Made by a program: the position numbers and the translations under genes. The notes beneath the pieces are model-generated. The model was given only the letters and a program-made list of their open reading frames with translations. It did not search any database and was not told the DNA's origin. From Alphaproteobacteria bacterium (GTDB lineage Bacteria; Pseudomonadota; Alphaproteobacteria; ATCC43930; CGMCC-115725), in the NCBI GenBank assembly GCA_030039775.1, contig JASHUX010000231.1, positions 1-5,116 on the forward strand: DNA of 5,116 bases, in the 5' to 3' direction. Shown here piece by piece: positions 1 through 5,116 of the stretch. How positions within the stretch are numbered: position 1 is the stretch's first letter; every line of letters starts with the position of its first letter.

Positions 1-2745
1 AACCGCTCCTCGGGCGATCCCTCACCGGTATTCGACGCGATCCTCGAGCGTGCGACGCGCCTCTGCGACGCCGCGTTCGGCGGCTTGCTTATGCCCGACG
101 GCGAGTTCATCCAGTACCTCACGTTCCATAACGTGCCCAAGCCGTTCACGAATTTTCTGACCACCAATCGCGTTCGGGCTCGGACAATGTTCGGCCCGAA
201 CTGGGCGACCGGGACGGTCGTCAATATCGCTGACCTATCGCAATCCGAGGGCTATCGCCGACGTATCCCGCTCGCGGTTTCAGCCGTCGAAGATGGCGGC
301 ATCCGGGCCATGCTTCTAGTGCCATTGATGAAGAAAAACGCGTTCATCGGCGCCTTCACCGTCTATCGGCAAGAGGTGCGCCCCTTCACTGACCGACAGA
401 TCGCCATCGCGCAGAGCTTCGCCGATCAGGCGGTGATAGCGATCGAGAACGCGCGGCTCTTAAGCGAATTGCACGCGCGGACGAGTGACTTACAGGAGTC
501 GCTCGAATACCAGACCGCGACCAGCGACGTCCTGAAGGTGATCAGCCGTTCGGCCTTCGATCTCGATAGCGTCTTGCAAACGGTGACGAGCGCGGCCCTG
601 CGGCTGTGCCGTGCCGATTCCGCAGTTGTCTATCGCAACGAGGGCGGCGAATACCGTTGGGCGGCCGGCCAAATGCTGGTCCCCGAATACGAGGAGCGCG
701 AGCGGCGAGCCGTGATCCATCCGGGGCCAGGGACGGTCGTGGGCCGCGCCGCGCTTGAGGGCCGCACCGTGCAGATCCTCGACGCTTGGACCGATCCGCT
801 CTACGAAGCCAAGGACGACGCCCGCGTCGGCGACGTCCACACGATGCTCGGCGTTCCGTTGGTCCGGGACGACGCCATCGTGGGCGCTTTCGGACTTGGC
901 CGCAGGCGCGTCGAGGCGTTCAGCGACCGTGAAATCGCGCTCGTGACGACCTTCGCCGACCAGGCCGTCATTGCGATCGAGAATGCGCGTCTTCTGACCG
1001 AGCTGCGCGAAAGCCTGGCACAGCAACAGGCGATCGCCGAAGTGCTGCAAGCCATCAATGCGTCGCCCGGCGATCTGATGCCGGTATTCGAGGCAATCCT
1101 CGACAAGGCGCACGCGCTGTGCGATGCGGAACGCGGGACGCTGTTCCTTTATGACGCCAGCGACGGCAAGATGAAAGCGGCCGTGGCACACCGCTATCCG
1201 GCGGACGTGGTCGAGTATTTGCGCGCCGGCGTGGACGTCGCGCCGCACCACGCGCCGCTATTTAGCGGCAACCACGTGCACATCCGTGACCTGGCCAAAG
1301 ACAACCACACAACGGCAACGGGACGCGTCGTTTCCGGGCGCGGCGGGGTGCGTACCAATCTTCTCGTCCCATTGTTCAGAAACGGCGTCCTGCTCGGCAT
1401 GATCTCGTGCAACCGCACCGAGGTCCGCCCCTTCTCCGACAAGGAGATCGCCCTGCTCGAAAGTTTTGCGGCGCAGGCGGTGATTGCGATGGACAATGCG
1501 CGGCTCTTGAACGAAATCCGGCAGCGCCAGGCCGAGTTGCGCGTCACGTTCGACAATATGGGCGACGCGGTCATCATGTTCGACGGCCTGCAGCGGCTGG
1601 TCGCGTGGAATCAGAATTTCCTCCACATGCTGGACATCCCCGCAGAATGGCTGGCGATGCCACGGACCTACAGTGATTTCGCGGCATATCTTAGGGAGCG
1701 CGGCGAATTCGGTGATACGCCGCCGCCCGACCTTGGCGCGCCTGACGGGGGCGAGGTCCGTCCGATCCGCTACGAGCGAAAGCGCCCCGATGGGCGGGTG
1801 CTGGAGGTGCGGCGCAATCCGGTTCCCGGCGGCGCCGGCCTCGTCTTCATCTATTCCGACATCACCGAGCGCAAGCTGGCGGAGCAAAGCATCCTCGCCG
1901 CGCGCGAGGCGGCAGAGAAGGCGCTCGCCGACCTGAAACTGGCGCAGGCCAACCTGATCCAGTCGGAAAAGATGGCGTCCCTCGGCGCGCTCACAGCCGG
2001 CATCGCGCACGAGATCAAGAACCCGCTCAACTTCGTCAACAATTTCGCCAACCTGTCGAACGAGCTCTTGGGCGAGTTGAAGGAGACGGCCGCGTCCGCC
2101 TTCGCCACTCTCGACGCCGACACGCGCGAGGAAGTCGACGAGACCATGGCGATGCTGACCGGCAATCTCGAGAAGATTCAGGAGCACGGCAAGCGCGCCG
2201 ATGGCATCGTCAAGAGCATGCTAGCGCATAGCCGCGGCGGCTCCGGCGACCGCCGCGAAGCCGACGTCAACGCGCTCGTCGAGGAGTCGCTGAACCTCGC
2301 CTATCACGGTGCTCGTGCGCAGGACCAGAATTTCAACATTACCCTCGAGCGCGATTATGACAAAGCGGCGAAGCCGATCGAGCTGGTGCCGCAGGACGTG
2401 ACGCGCGTGTTCCTTAATCTTTGCGGCAACGGGTTTTATGCGGCCAACAAGCGGCGCAAGGACGGCGGCGACGCTGAATTCCGCCCGGTGCTCAAGGTCG
2501 CGACCAGGGAGCTCGGCGACGCCGTCGAGGTGCGCATCCGCGACAATGGCACCGGCATTCCGCCCGACGTCAGGGACAAGCTGTTCCAGCCCTTCTTCAC
2601 CACCAAGCCGACCGGGGAAGGCACCGGCCTCGGCCTGTCGATCAGCTACGACATCGTGACACAACAACACGGCGGCACGATCACCGTCGAAAGCGCGGTC
2701 GGCGACTTCACCGAATTTACCATCCGCCTGCCAAGGAAACGCTAG
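1..2745 (+). CDS. Multi-GAF/PAS sensor histidine kinase (5'-truncated by window edge)
   Basis: Cytoplasmic two-component sensor kinase: autophosphorylates on His and passes phosphate to receiver proteins, probably the two encoded downstream. The frame is open from base 1 and begins inside a GAF domain, so the true start lies upstream; the TTG at 85 is internal. Counting residues from base 1: GAF1 ~1-154, GAF2 ~170-332 and GAF3 ~345-503, each ending in a FADQAVIAIENARLL-like helix; PAS (PAS_7-like, with RPDGRVLEVRRNP and DITERK) ~514-625; coiled coil ~622-660; H-box HEIKNPL with phospho-acceptor His670; ATPase domain with N-box Asn810 (NLCGNGFYAA), DNGTGIPP from Asp848, FQPFFTTK from 862 and GEGTGLGLS at 872-880. 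All catalytic motifs are intact. No membrane segment is visible in this part. The GAFs lack the NKFDE cyclic-nucleotide signature and I see no obvious chromophore cysteine, so the ligand is unknown. About 62 residues separate His670 from the KRADGIVKSML helix, longer than in ordinary HisKA domains but usual for this kinase subfamily. Kinase assignment is very secure; the signal sensed is not known. Confidence 0.96.
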   Translation, partial: NRSSGDPSPVFDAILERATRLCDAAFGGLLMPDGEFIQYLTFHNVPKPFTNFLTTNRVRARTMFGPNWATGTVVNIADLSQSEGYRRRIPLAVSAVEDGGIRAMLLVPLMKKNAFIGAFTVYRQEVRPFTDRQIAIAQSFADQAVIAIENARLLSELHARTSDLQESLEYQTATSDVLKVISRSAFDLDSVLQTVTSAALRLCRADSAVVYRNEGGEYRWAAGQMLVPEYEERERRAVIHPGPGTVVGRAALEGRTVQILDAWTDPLYEAKDDARVGDVHTMLGVPLVRDDAIVGAFGLGRRRVEAFSDREIALVTTFADQAVIAIENARLLTELRESLAQQQAIAEVLQAINASPGDLMPVFEAILDKAHALCDAERGTLFLYDASDGKMKAAVAHRYPADVVEYLRAGVDVAPHHAPLFSGNHVHIRDLAKDNHTTATGRVVSGRGGVRTNLLVPLFRNGVLLGMISCNRTEVRPFSDKEIALLESFAAQAVIAMDNARLLNEIRQRQAELRVTFDNMGDAVIMFDGLQRLVAWNQNFLHMLDIPAEWLAMPRTYSDFAAYLRERGEFGDTPPPDLGAPDGGEVRPIRYERKRPDGRVLEVRRNPVPGGAGLVFIYSDITERKLAEQSILAAREAAEKALADLKLAQANLIQSEKMASLGALTAGIAHEIKNPLNFVNNFANLSNELLGELKETAASAFATLDADTREEVDETMAMLTGNLEKIQEHGKRADGIVKSMLAHSRGGSGDRREADVNALVEESLNLAYHGARAQDQNFNITLERDYDKAAKPIELVPQDVTRVFLNLCGNGFYAANKRRKDGGDAEFRPVLKVATRELGDAVEVRIRDNGTGIPPDVRDKLFQPFFTTKPTGEGTGLGLSISYDIVTQQHGGTITVESAVGDFTEFTIRLPRKR

Positions 2746-2786
2746 GCGCCGCAACGACCAATGAGGAATCGAACTGAAAATAACTG

Positions 2787-2806
2787 GTCATTCCCGCGAA
2801 AGCCGG
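2787..2806. repeat. Fragment of a dispersed GTCATTCCCGCG-type repeat
   Basis: This 20-nt stretch (GTCATTCCCGCGAAAGC followed by CGG) matches the left arm of a palindromic element common between genes in many proteobacteria. The complete element pairs GTCATTCCCGCGAAAGC with GCTTTCGCGGGAATGAC. Here the expected right arm is missing and unrelated sequence follows, so it looks like a decayed half-element. The minus-strand translation reads PAFAGMTS, a typical spurious peptide from this repeat. The family match is from memory, not from a search. Confidence 0.5.
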
Positions 2807-2842
2807 CGTGCCGCTTGCGGAGCATCCACCCGGGAGCTCGGC

Positions 2843-2868
2843 CCGAACCTGCCGGGTGGCAGGTTCGG
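2843..2868 (+). other. Perfect 11-bp RNA hairpin in the kinase/regulator gap
   Basis: CCGAACCTGCC (2843-2853) is exactly complementary to GGCAGGTTCGG (2858-2868) around a GGGT loop, giving a stable GC-rich stem. No T-run follows, so it is not an intrinsic terminator. It could act as an RNA-processing or stability element between the kinase and regulator messages, or be part of a mobile palindrome. CCACCCGG at 2826-2833 can pair with CCGGGTGG at 2852-2859, which would break this hairpin, so two alternative folds are possible. Confidence 0.55.
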
Positions 2869-2886
2869 CGGCGAGCGCGCATTGAG

Positions 2887-2915
2887 CGTCACCCCGGGTC
2901 AAGCCCGGGGTGACG
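2887..2915. repeat. REP-like perfect palindrome (12-bp arms)
   Basis: CGTCACCCCGGG (2887-2898) and CCCGGGGTGACG (2904-2915) are exact reverse complements around the 5-nt loop TCAAG. The GTCACCCCGGG...CCCGGGGTGAC form resembles a dispersed palindrome family found between genes of alphaproteobacteria; its minus-strand translation gives the familiar spurious peptide RHPGLDPG. No U-tract follows on either strand, so it is unlikely to be a simple Rho-independent terminator. In a transcript it would form a very stable hairpin about 50 nt before the response regulator start and could protect or delimit mRNA ends. Confidence 0.65.
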
Positions 2916-2928
2916 AGGAGATGACGTG

Positions 2929-2967
2929 ATGCCGAATCCAACATTGAAAGACCGGGGAGGGTCATGA
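2929..2967 (+). CDS. Possible 12-codon leader ORF overlapping the response regulator start
   Basis: ATG at 2929 opens a 12-residue frame (MPNPTLKDRGGS) whose TGA stop (2965-2967) overlaps the downstream ATG (2964-2966) as ATGA. A good Shine-Dalgarno sequence, GAGGAG (2915-2920), sits 8 nt upstream and starts at the last base of the perfect palindrome. The arrangement would suit translational coupling, with ribosomes ending the leader and restarting on the regulator. The peptide resembles nothing I know. It may be chance; only comparison with relatives or ribosome profiling would show that it is translated. Confidence 0.25.
   Translation: MPNPTLKDRGGS
2954..2960 (+). promoter_or_regulatory. 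Ribosome binding site of the single-domain response regulator
   Basis: GGGGAGG lies 3 nt before the ATG at 2964. The match to the anti-Shine-Dalgarno is strong but the spacing is short. It supports that ATG as the start, because the protein then begins directly with the receiver's first strand (MTVSILVVDDEPD). Confidence 0.6.
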
Positions 2968-3353
2968 CTGTCAGTATTCTTGTGGTCGATGATGAGCCCG
3001 ACGTCGCCGACATGTTTCGCCAGCGCTTCCGCCGCGAGGCCCGGCAAGGCACCTATGTGCTGCACTTCGCCGGCTCGGGTGAAGAAGCGCTGGTACGTCT
3101 CGACGAGCCGATCCGGCCCGAACTCTTGGTGATCCTTTCCGACATCAACATGCCGGGCATGGACGGATTGACCTTGTTGCGCGAGGTAAAGCGACGCTGG
3201 CCCGAGCTGCCGGTGATGATGGTCACGGCCTATGGCGACGACGAGCGCCGCCGGCGCGCGAACGAATACGGCGCGATCGAATTCATCACCAAGCCGGTGG
3301 ATTTCGATCATCTGAAGGCGCAGCTAACGCGGCTGCCCGCGGCACAGGCGTAG
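2964..3353 (+). CDS. Single-domain (CheY-like) response regulator
   Basis: A 129-residue stand-alone receiver domain with no output domain. Visible landmarks are the acidic pair Asp9/Asp10 (VVDDEPD), the phospho-acceptor Asp60 in SDINMPGMDG, the switch Thr88 (VTAYGDD) and the conserved Lys110 (TKP). It should be phosphorylated by a histidine kinase, most plausibly the one upstream, and act through protein contacts or as a phosphate sink or relay. It closely resembles the receiver of the next gene: both share GxGEEALxRLD, DINMPxMDGLT, AYGD and TKPVDF, which suggests tandem duplication. Only 11 nt separate its stop from the next start, so the two regulators are probably one operon. It lies 218 nt after the kinase, behind hairpin-forming repeats. 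It lacks the FATGUY motif of the alphaproteobacterial stress single-domain regulators, so it is not of that type. Function class is certain; the partner is inferred. Confidence 0.95.
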   Translation: MTVSILVVDDEPDVADMFRQRFRREARQGTYVLHFAGSGEEALVRLDEPIRPELLVILSDINMPGMDGLTLLREVKRRWPELPVMMVTAYGDDERRRRANEYGAIEFITKPVDFDHLKAQLTRLPAAQA

Positions 3354-3364
3354 TACGGCGCGCG

Positions 3365-4459
3365 ATGGCCGCCGCTCGAATCCTTGCCGTCGACGACGAG
3401 CCGGATTTCGAGCTGCTGATCACGCAACGGTTCCGTAAACAGATACGTGAGGGTGAATTCTCCTTCGCGTTCGCGGGCAACGGCGAAGAGGCGCTGGCGA
3501 GGCTCGATGCCGATCCGACTTTCGATCTGGTCCTGCTCGATATCAACATGCCGGTGATGGACGGGCTGACGATGTTGGCGAAACTGCGCGAACGCGAAAG
3601 CCGCGTGCGCTCGATCATCGTGTCGGCCTATGGCGACATGGCCAATCTGCGGACCGCGATGAATCGCGGTGCGTTCGATTTCGTCACCAAGCCTGTCGAC
3701 TTCGGCGATCTCGAAACCACGATGCGCAAGACGCTCGCCGATGTTGCCCGCCTGCGCGAGCTGGAACAGCAACGCGCCGCCGCCGAGCGTGCGCGGCATA
3801 ATCTGTCACGCTATTTCTCGCCTAATATTGTCGAAATGCTGGCGGCGCAGGACGAGCCACTGGGCACAGTGCGTCGCGAGACCGTCGCGGTGCTGTTCGC
3901 CGACATCGTCGGCTTCACCCGCATGGCCGAGACGATGGCGCCCGAGGCGGTAATGTCGCTGCTCCGCCTGTTCCACGAGCGTATGACGGCGCAGATATTC
4001 GCTTGTGGTGGTACGCTCGAGAAATATATCGGCGACGGCATCGTCGCCGTATTCGGCGTGCCAACCCCAGGCGCCGACGACGCAGCCAAAGCGCTCGTTT
4101 GCGCTGACTTGATGCTGACGGCGCTCGACGGTTGGAACAGCGAGCGGGCGGTCAAAGGCGAACCGGCGCTCGCGATCGGCATCGGCCTCAATTACGGACC
4201 GGCGGTCCTGGGCGATGTGGGCAGCGAGCACAGCATGGCCTTCACTGTCATCGGCGACACGGTCAACACCGCAAGCCGCTTACAACAACTCACGCGCACT
4301 CTTAAAACGCCCTTGGTCGTGGGCGGACCGCTAATCGCGGCGTTGCAGACCGAATCATCCGGTCGCGCAGACACGCTGCTGAGCCAGCTACACGACGGCG
4401 GCGAACAAACATTGCGCGGCCGAAGCGGCAGCATCCGAATCTGGACACGCCGATCCTAG
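3365..4459 (+). CDS. Response regulator with class III adenylate cyclase output domain
   Basis: A 364-residue phosphorylation-controlled nucleotide cyclase, predicted to convert ATP to cAMP. The receiver (~4-122) has Asp10/Asp11, phospho-acceptor Asp59 (LLDINMPVMDG), Ser87 and Lys109. A helical linker (~124-148) leads to HNLSRYFSPNIVEML (~145-159), the transducer-like segment that usually precedes such cyclase domains. The catalytic domain (~170-345) carries both metal-binding Asp residues, Asp180 (FADIVGFT) and Asp224 (YIGDGIVAVFG), plus the transition-state pair Asn301 and Arg305 (VNTASRL). Lys220 and Thr294 occupy the purine-selecting positions. A Lys/Thr pair is the class IIIb adenylate cyclase pattern and argues against guanylate cyclase. 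All residues needed for a homodimeric active enzyme are present. No membrane segment is visible. The start follows the preceding stop by 11 nt and has no clear Shine-Dalgarno, which suggests translation coupled to the upstream regulator. Cyclase assignment is very secure; ATP preference is inferred from residues. Confidence 0.95.
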   Translation: MAAARILAVDDEPDFELLITQRFRKQIREGEFSFAFAGNGEEALARLDADPTFDLVLLDINMPVMDGLTMLAKLRERESRVRSIIVSAYGDMANLRTAMNRGAFDFVTKPVDFGDLETTMRKTLADVARLRELEQQRAAAERARHNLSRYFSPNIVEMLAAQDEPLGTVRRETVAVLFADIVGFTRMAETMAPEAVMSLLRLFHERMTAQIFACGGTLEKYIGDGIVAVFGVPTPGADDAAKALVCADLMLTALDGWNSERAVKGEPALAIGIGLNYGPAVLGDVGSEHSMAFTVIGDTVNTASRLQQLTRTLKTPLVVGGPLIAALQTESSGRADTLLSQLHDGGEQTLRGRSGSIRIWTRRS

Positions 4460-4511
4460 CCGAATGTCTGGTTTCCTCTTCTGGGCACAAAGGTACACAG
4501 TCAGAATGACC

Positions 4512-4538
4512 TTCACAAATTGATGCTACGATTGTGAA
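4512..4538. promoter_or_regulatory. Inverted repeat TTCACAA-N13-TTGTGAA, possible operator
   Basis: Two exact 7-nt inverted half-sites (4512-4518 and 4532-4538) have centres 20 bp apart, about two helical turns, as expected for a site bound by a dimeric regulator. They lie in the AT-richer 155-nt gap between the cyclase gene and the exported-protein gene (23 of 60 bases are G/C at 4501-4560), where a promoter for the latter would be expected. The half-sites point the opposite way from a CRP box (TGTGA-N6-TCACA), so this is not a canonical CRP site. No convincing -35/-10 pair and no terminator hairpin were found in this gap. It may be chance. Confidence 0.3.
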
Positions 4539-4601
4539 AGACATATCGAGGAACTCCTAATTTTGGGACACGGGAACCTGAATGATCGAAGTCTCCGCAT
4601 T

Positions 4602-4610
4602 GGGGGAGGA
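4602..4610 (+). promoter_or_regulatory. Strong ribosome binding site of the exported-protein gene
   Basis: GGGGGAGGA ends 4 nt before the ATG at 4615. It decides the start and supports this frame over the overlapping alternative frames here, none of which pairs a Shine-Dalgarno with a signal-peptide-like N-terminus. Confidence 0.65.
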
Positions 4611-4614
4611 ACCT

Positions 4615-5116
4615 ATGCGCACTTTCGGCATGTTGGGAATATTCATCTTCATATTCGTCGCCCTTCCGGGGACCACCTTCGGACAAGACGGCCCAGCGGT
4701 CCCTGCGCCCCCGGGCGGCGAAAAGCCAGGCAAATTGGAATTACTTCATTGGGGTGATGAAGCCGCCGAGTACATTTGCAAAAAACTTTACGGTGAAAGT
4801 CTCCCGGGGGGACAAAAGGTTTTCGCCAAAAGGATTTGCGCTACCGTCCAGCATCCGCTTTTCGAGTTGATGCTGATTGAACCGGAATGGTGGAAGCGAA
4901 ATGAGCCGTCTGCGCTGAAAGCCTGGGAGGATGAGGCTCTGAAAGACCTCAAGGAAAGGGCTTTGATGCAAGCAAGAAAGAAATCTCAAAAGGTTGACGA
5001 TACCGAAGAATTCTATGCTCAAATATTTAAGCAGTGTCGCGTCTTCCCCGAGAAATGCAACTCATCAGTGGACGCTTTCGGTATGCAGCCCAAGAAAGAC
5101 CCATGGTTTGAAAAGT
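4615..5116 (+). CDS. Putative exported protein of unknown function (3'-truncated by window edge)
   Basis: An uninterrupted frame of 167 codons runs off the window; the stop is not seen. The N-terminus looks like a Sec signal peptide: Arg2, a hydrophobic core at ~4-18 (GMLGIFIFIFVALPG) and a plausible cleavage after TFG (~residue 23), placing the mature protein in the periplasm or outside the cell. A Pro/Gly-rich linker (~26-40) follows, then a charged, apparently mostly helical region. Four cysteines (55, 75, 141, 148) remain after the signal and could form disulfides. An EPEWW motif lies at 88-92, and ~97-127 is rich in Lys and Glu. I do not recognise the family. Coding is supported by the strong ribosome binding site, the signal peptide and the open frame. 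G+C falls well below that of the signalling genes in places (22 of 60 bases at 4981-5040), which could mean lateral acquisition or a fast-evolving lineage-specific gene. No functional link to the cyclase is shown. Confidence 0.75.
   Translation, partial: MRTFGMLGIFIFIFVALPGTTFGQDGPAVPAPPGGEKPGKLELLHWGDEAAEYICKKLYGESLPGGQKVFAKRICATVQHPLFELMLIEPEWWKRNEPSALKAWEDEALKDLKERALMQARKKSQKVDDTEEFYAQIFKQCRVFPEKCNSSVDAFGMQPKKDPWFEK

Noticed and set aside
85..87. TTG at 85 as the start of the kinase gene
   Set aside because: The frame is open from base 1, and residues 1-28 (with SGDPSPVFDAILERATRLCDAA) are a normal GAF N-terminus. The start is upstream of the window.
490..1251. Long minus-strand frame of 253 codons inside the kinase gene, with similar ones at 1258-2187 and 2221-2754
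   Set aside because: These are antisense shadows of GC-rich coding sequence. They contain no recognisable domains, while the plus strand encodes intact GAF, PAS and kinase motifs.
1..1509. Cyclic-nucleotide-binding or phytochrome-type GAF domains in the kinase
   Set aside because: The NKFDE signature is absent from all three GAF ends, and no cysteine sits in an evident chromophore context, so no ligand can be assigned.
2887..2915. Rho-independent terminator after the kinase gene
   Set aside because: The 12-bp stem is strong, but GAGGAGATGACG follows with no U-tract, and the reverse strand has none either.
2717..3311. Minus-strand frames across the kinase/regulator gap
   Set aside because: Their peptides include PAFAGMTS and RHPGLDPG, typical translations of dispersed intergenic palindromes, and they otherwise run antisense to the response regulator.
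4512..4538. CRP/cAMP binding site downstream of the cyclase
   Set aside because: The CRP consensus is TGTGA-N6-TCACA. Here the half-sites are inverted outward and too far apart.
4520..4549. Sigma-70 promoter with TTGATG as -35 and TATCGA as -10
   Set aside because: The -10 match is only three of six bases and other pairings nearby are equally weak, so no promoter can be supported.
4563..4757. 64-codon plus-strand frame at 4563-4757
   Set aside because: It has no ribosome binding site, a low-complexity His/Arg-rich translation, and overlaps the better-supported exported-protein frame starting at 4615.
4741..5022. 93-codon minus-strand frame within the exported-protein gene
   Set aside because: It is antisense to a frame with a strong ribosome binding site and signal peptide, and its translation has no recognisable features.

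Overview
The window looks like a piece of a GC-rich alphaproteobacterial chromosome, most likely Hyphomicrobiales (Bradyrhizobium/Rhodopseudomonas-like). Three things point that way: a tandem-GAF sensor kinase with a PAS_7-type domain, the GC-rich codon use of the first three genes, and intergenic palindromes of the type scattered through such genomes. The placement comes from remembered family resemblance, not from a search.

Layout, all genes on the + strand. (1) 1-2745 is the 3' part (914 codons) of a large soluble sensor histidine kinase with three GAF domains, a PAS domain, a coiled coil, an extended His-phosphotransfer domain and an ATPase domain. Its start lies before the window. (2) 2746-2963 is a 218-nt gap holding a GTCATTCCCGCG-type repeat fragment, an 11-bp hairpin, a perfect 12-bp palindrome and a possible 12-codon leader ORF that overlaps the next start codon as ATGA. 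(3) 2964-3353 is a single-domain CheY-like response regulator. (4) 3365-4459 is a response regulator fused to a class III nucleotide cyclase whose substrate residues (Lys/Thr) predict an adenylate cyclase. (5) 4460-4614 is a 155-nt AT-richer gap with an inverted repeat. (6) From 4615 to the window end runs the 5' part (167 codons) of an unrecognised, probably exported, small Cys-containing protein of lower GC.

Genes 1, 3 and 4 read as one signalling module. A cytoplasmic kinase that senses through GAF and PAS domains would pass phosphate to two paralogous receivers. One receiver stands alone, as an adaptor, competitor or phosphate sink. The other controls cAMP synthesis. The 11-nt gap between the two regulators suggests co-translation. 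The structured gap after the kinase gene could let kinase and regulators be expressed at different levels. The final gene has its own strong ribosome binding site and different composition, so it is probably a separate unit.

The domain architectures are known types and I see no clearly new system. The less explained parts are the structured 2787-2967 leader and the unrecognised secreted protein at the right edge.
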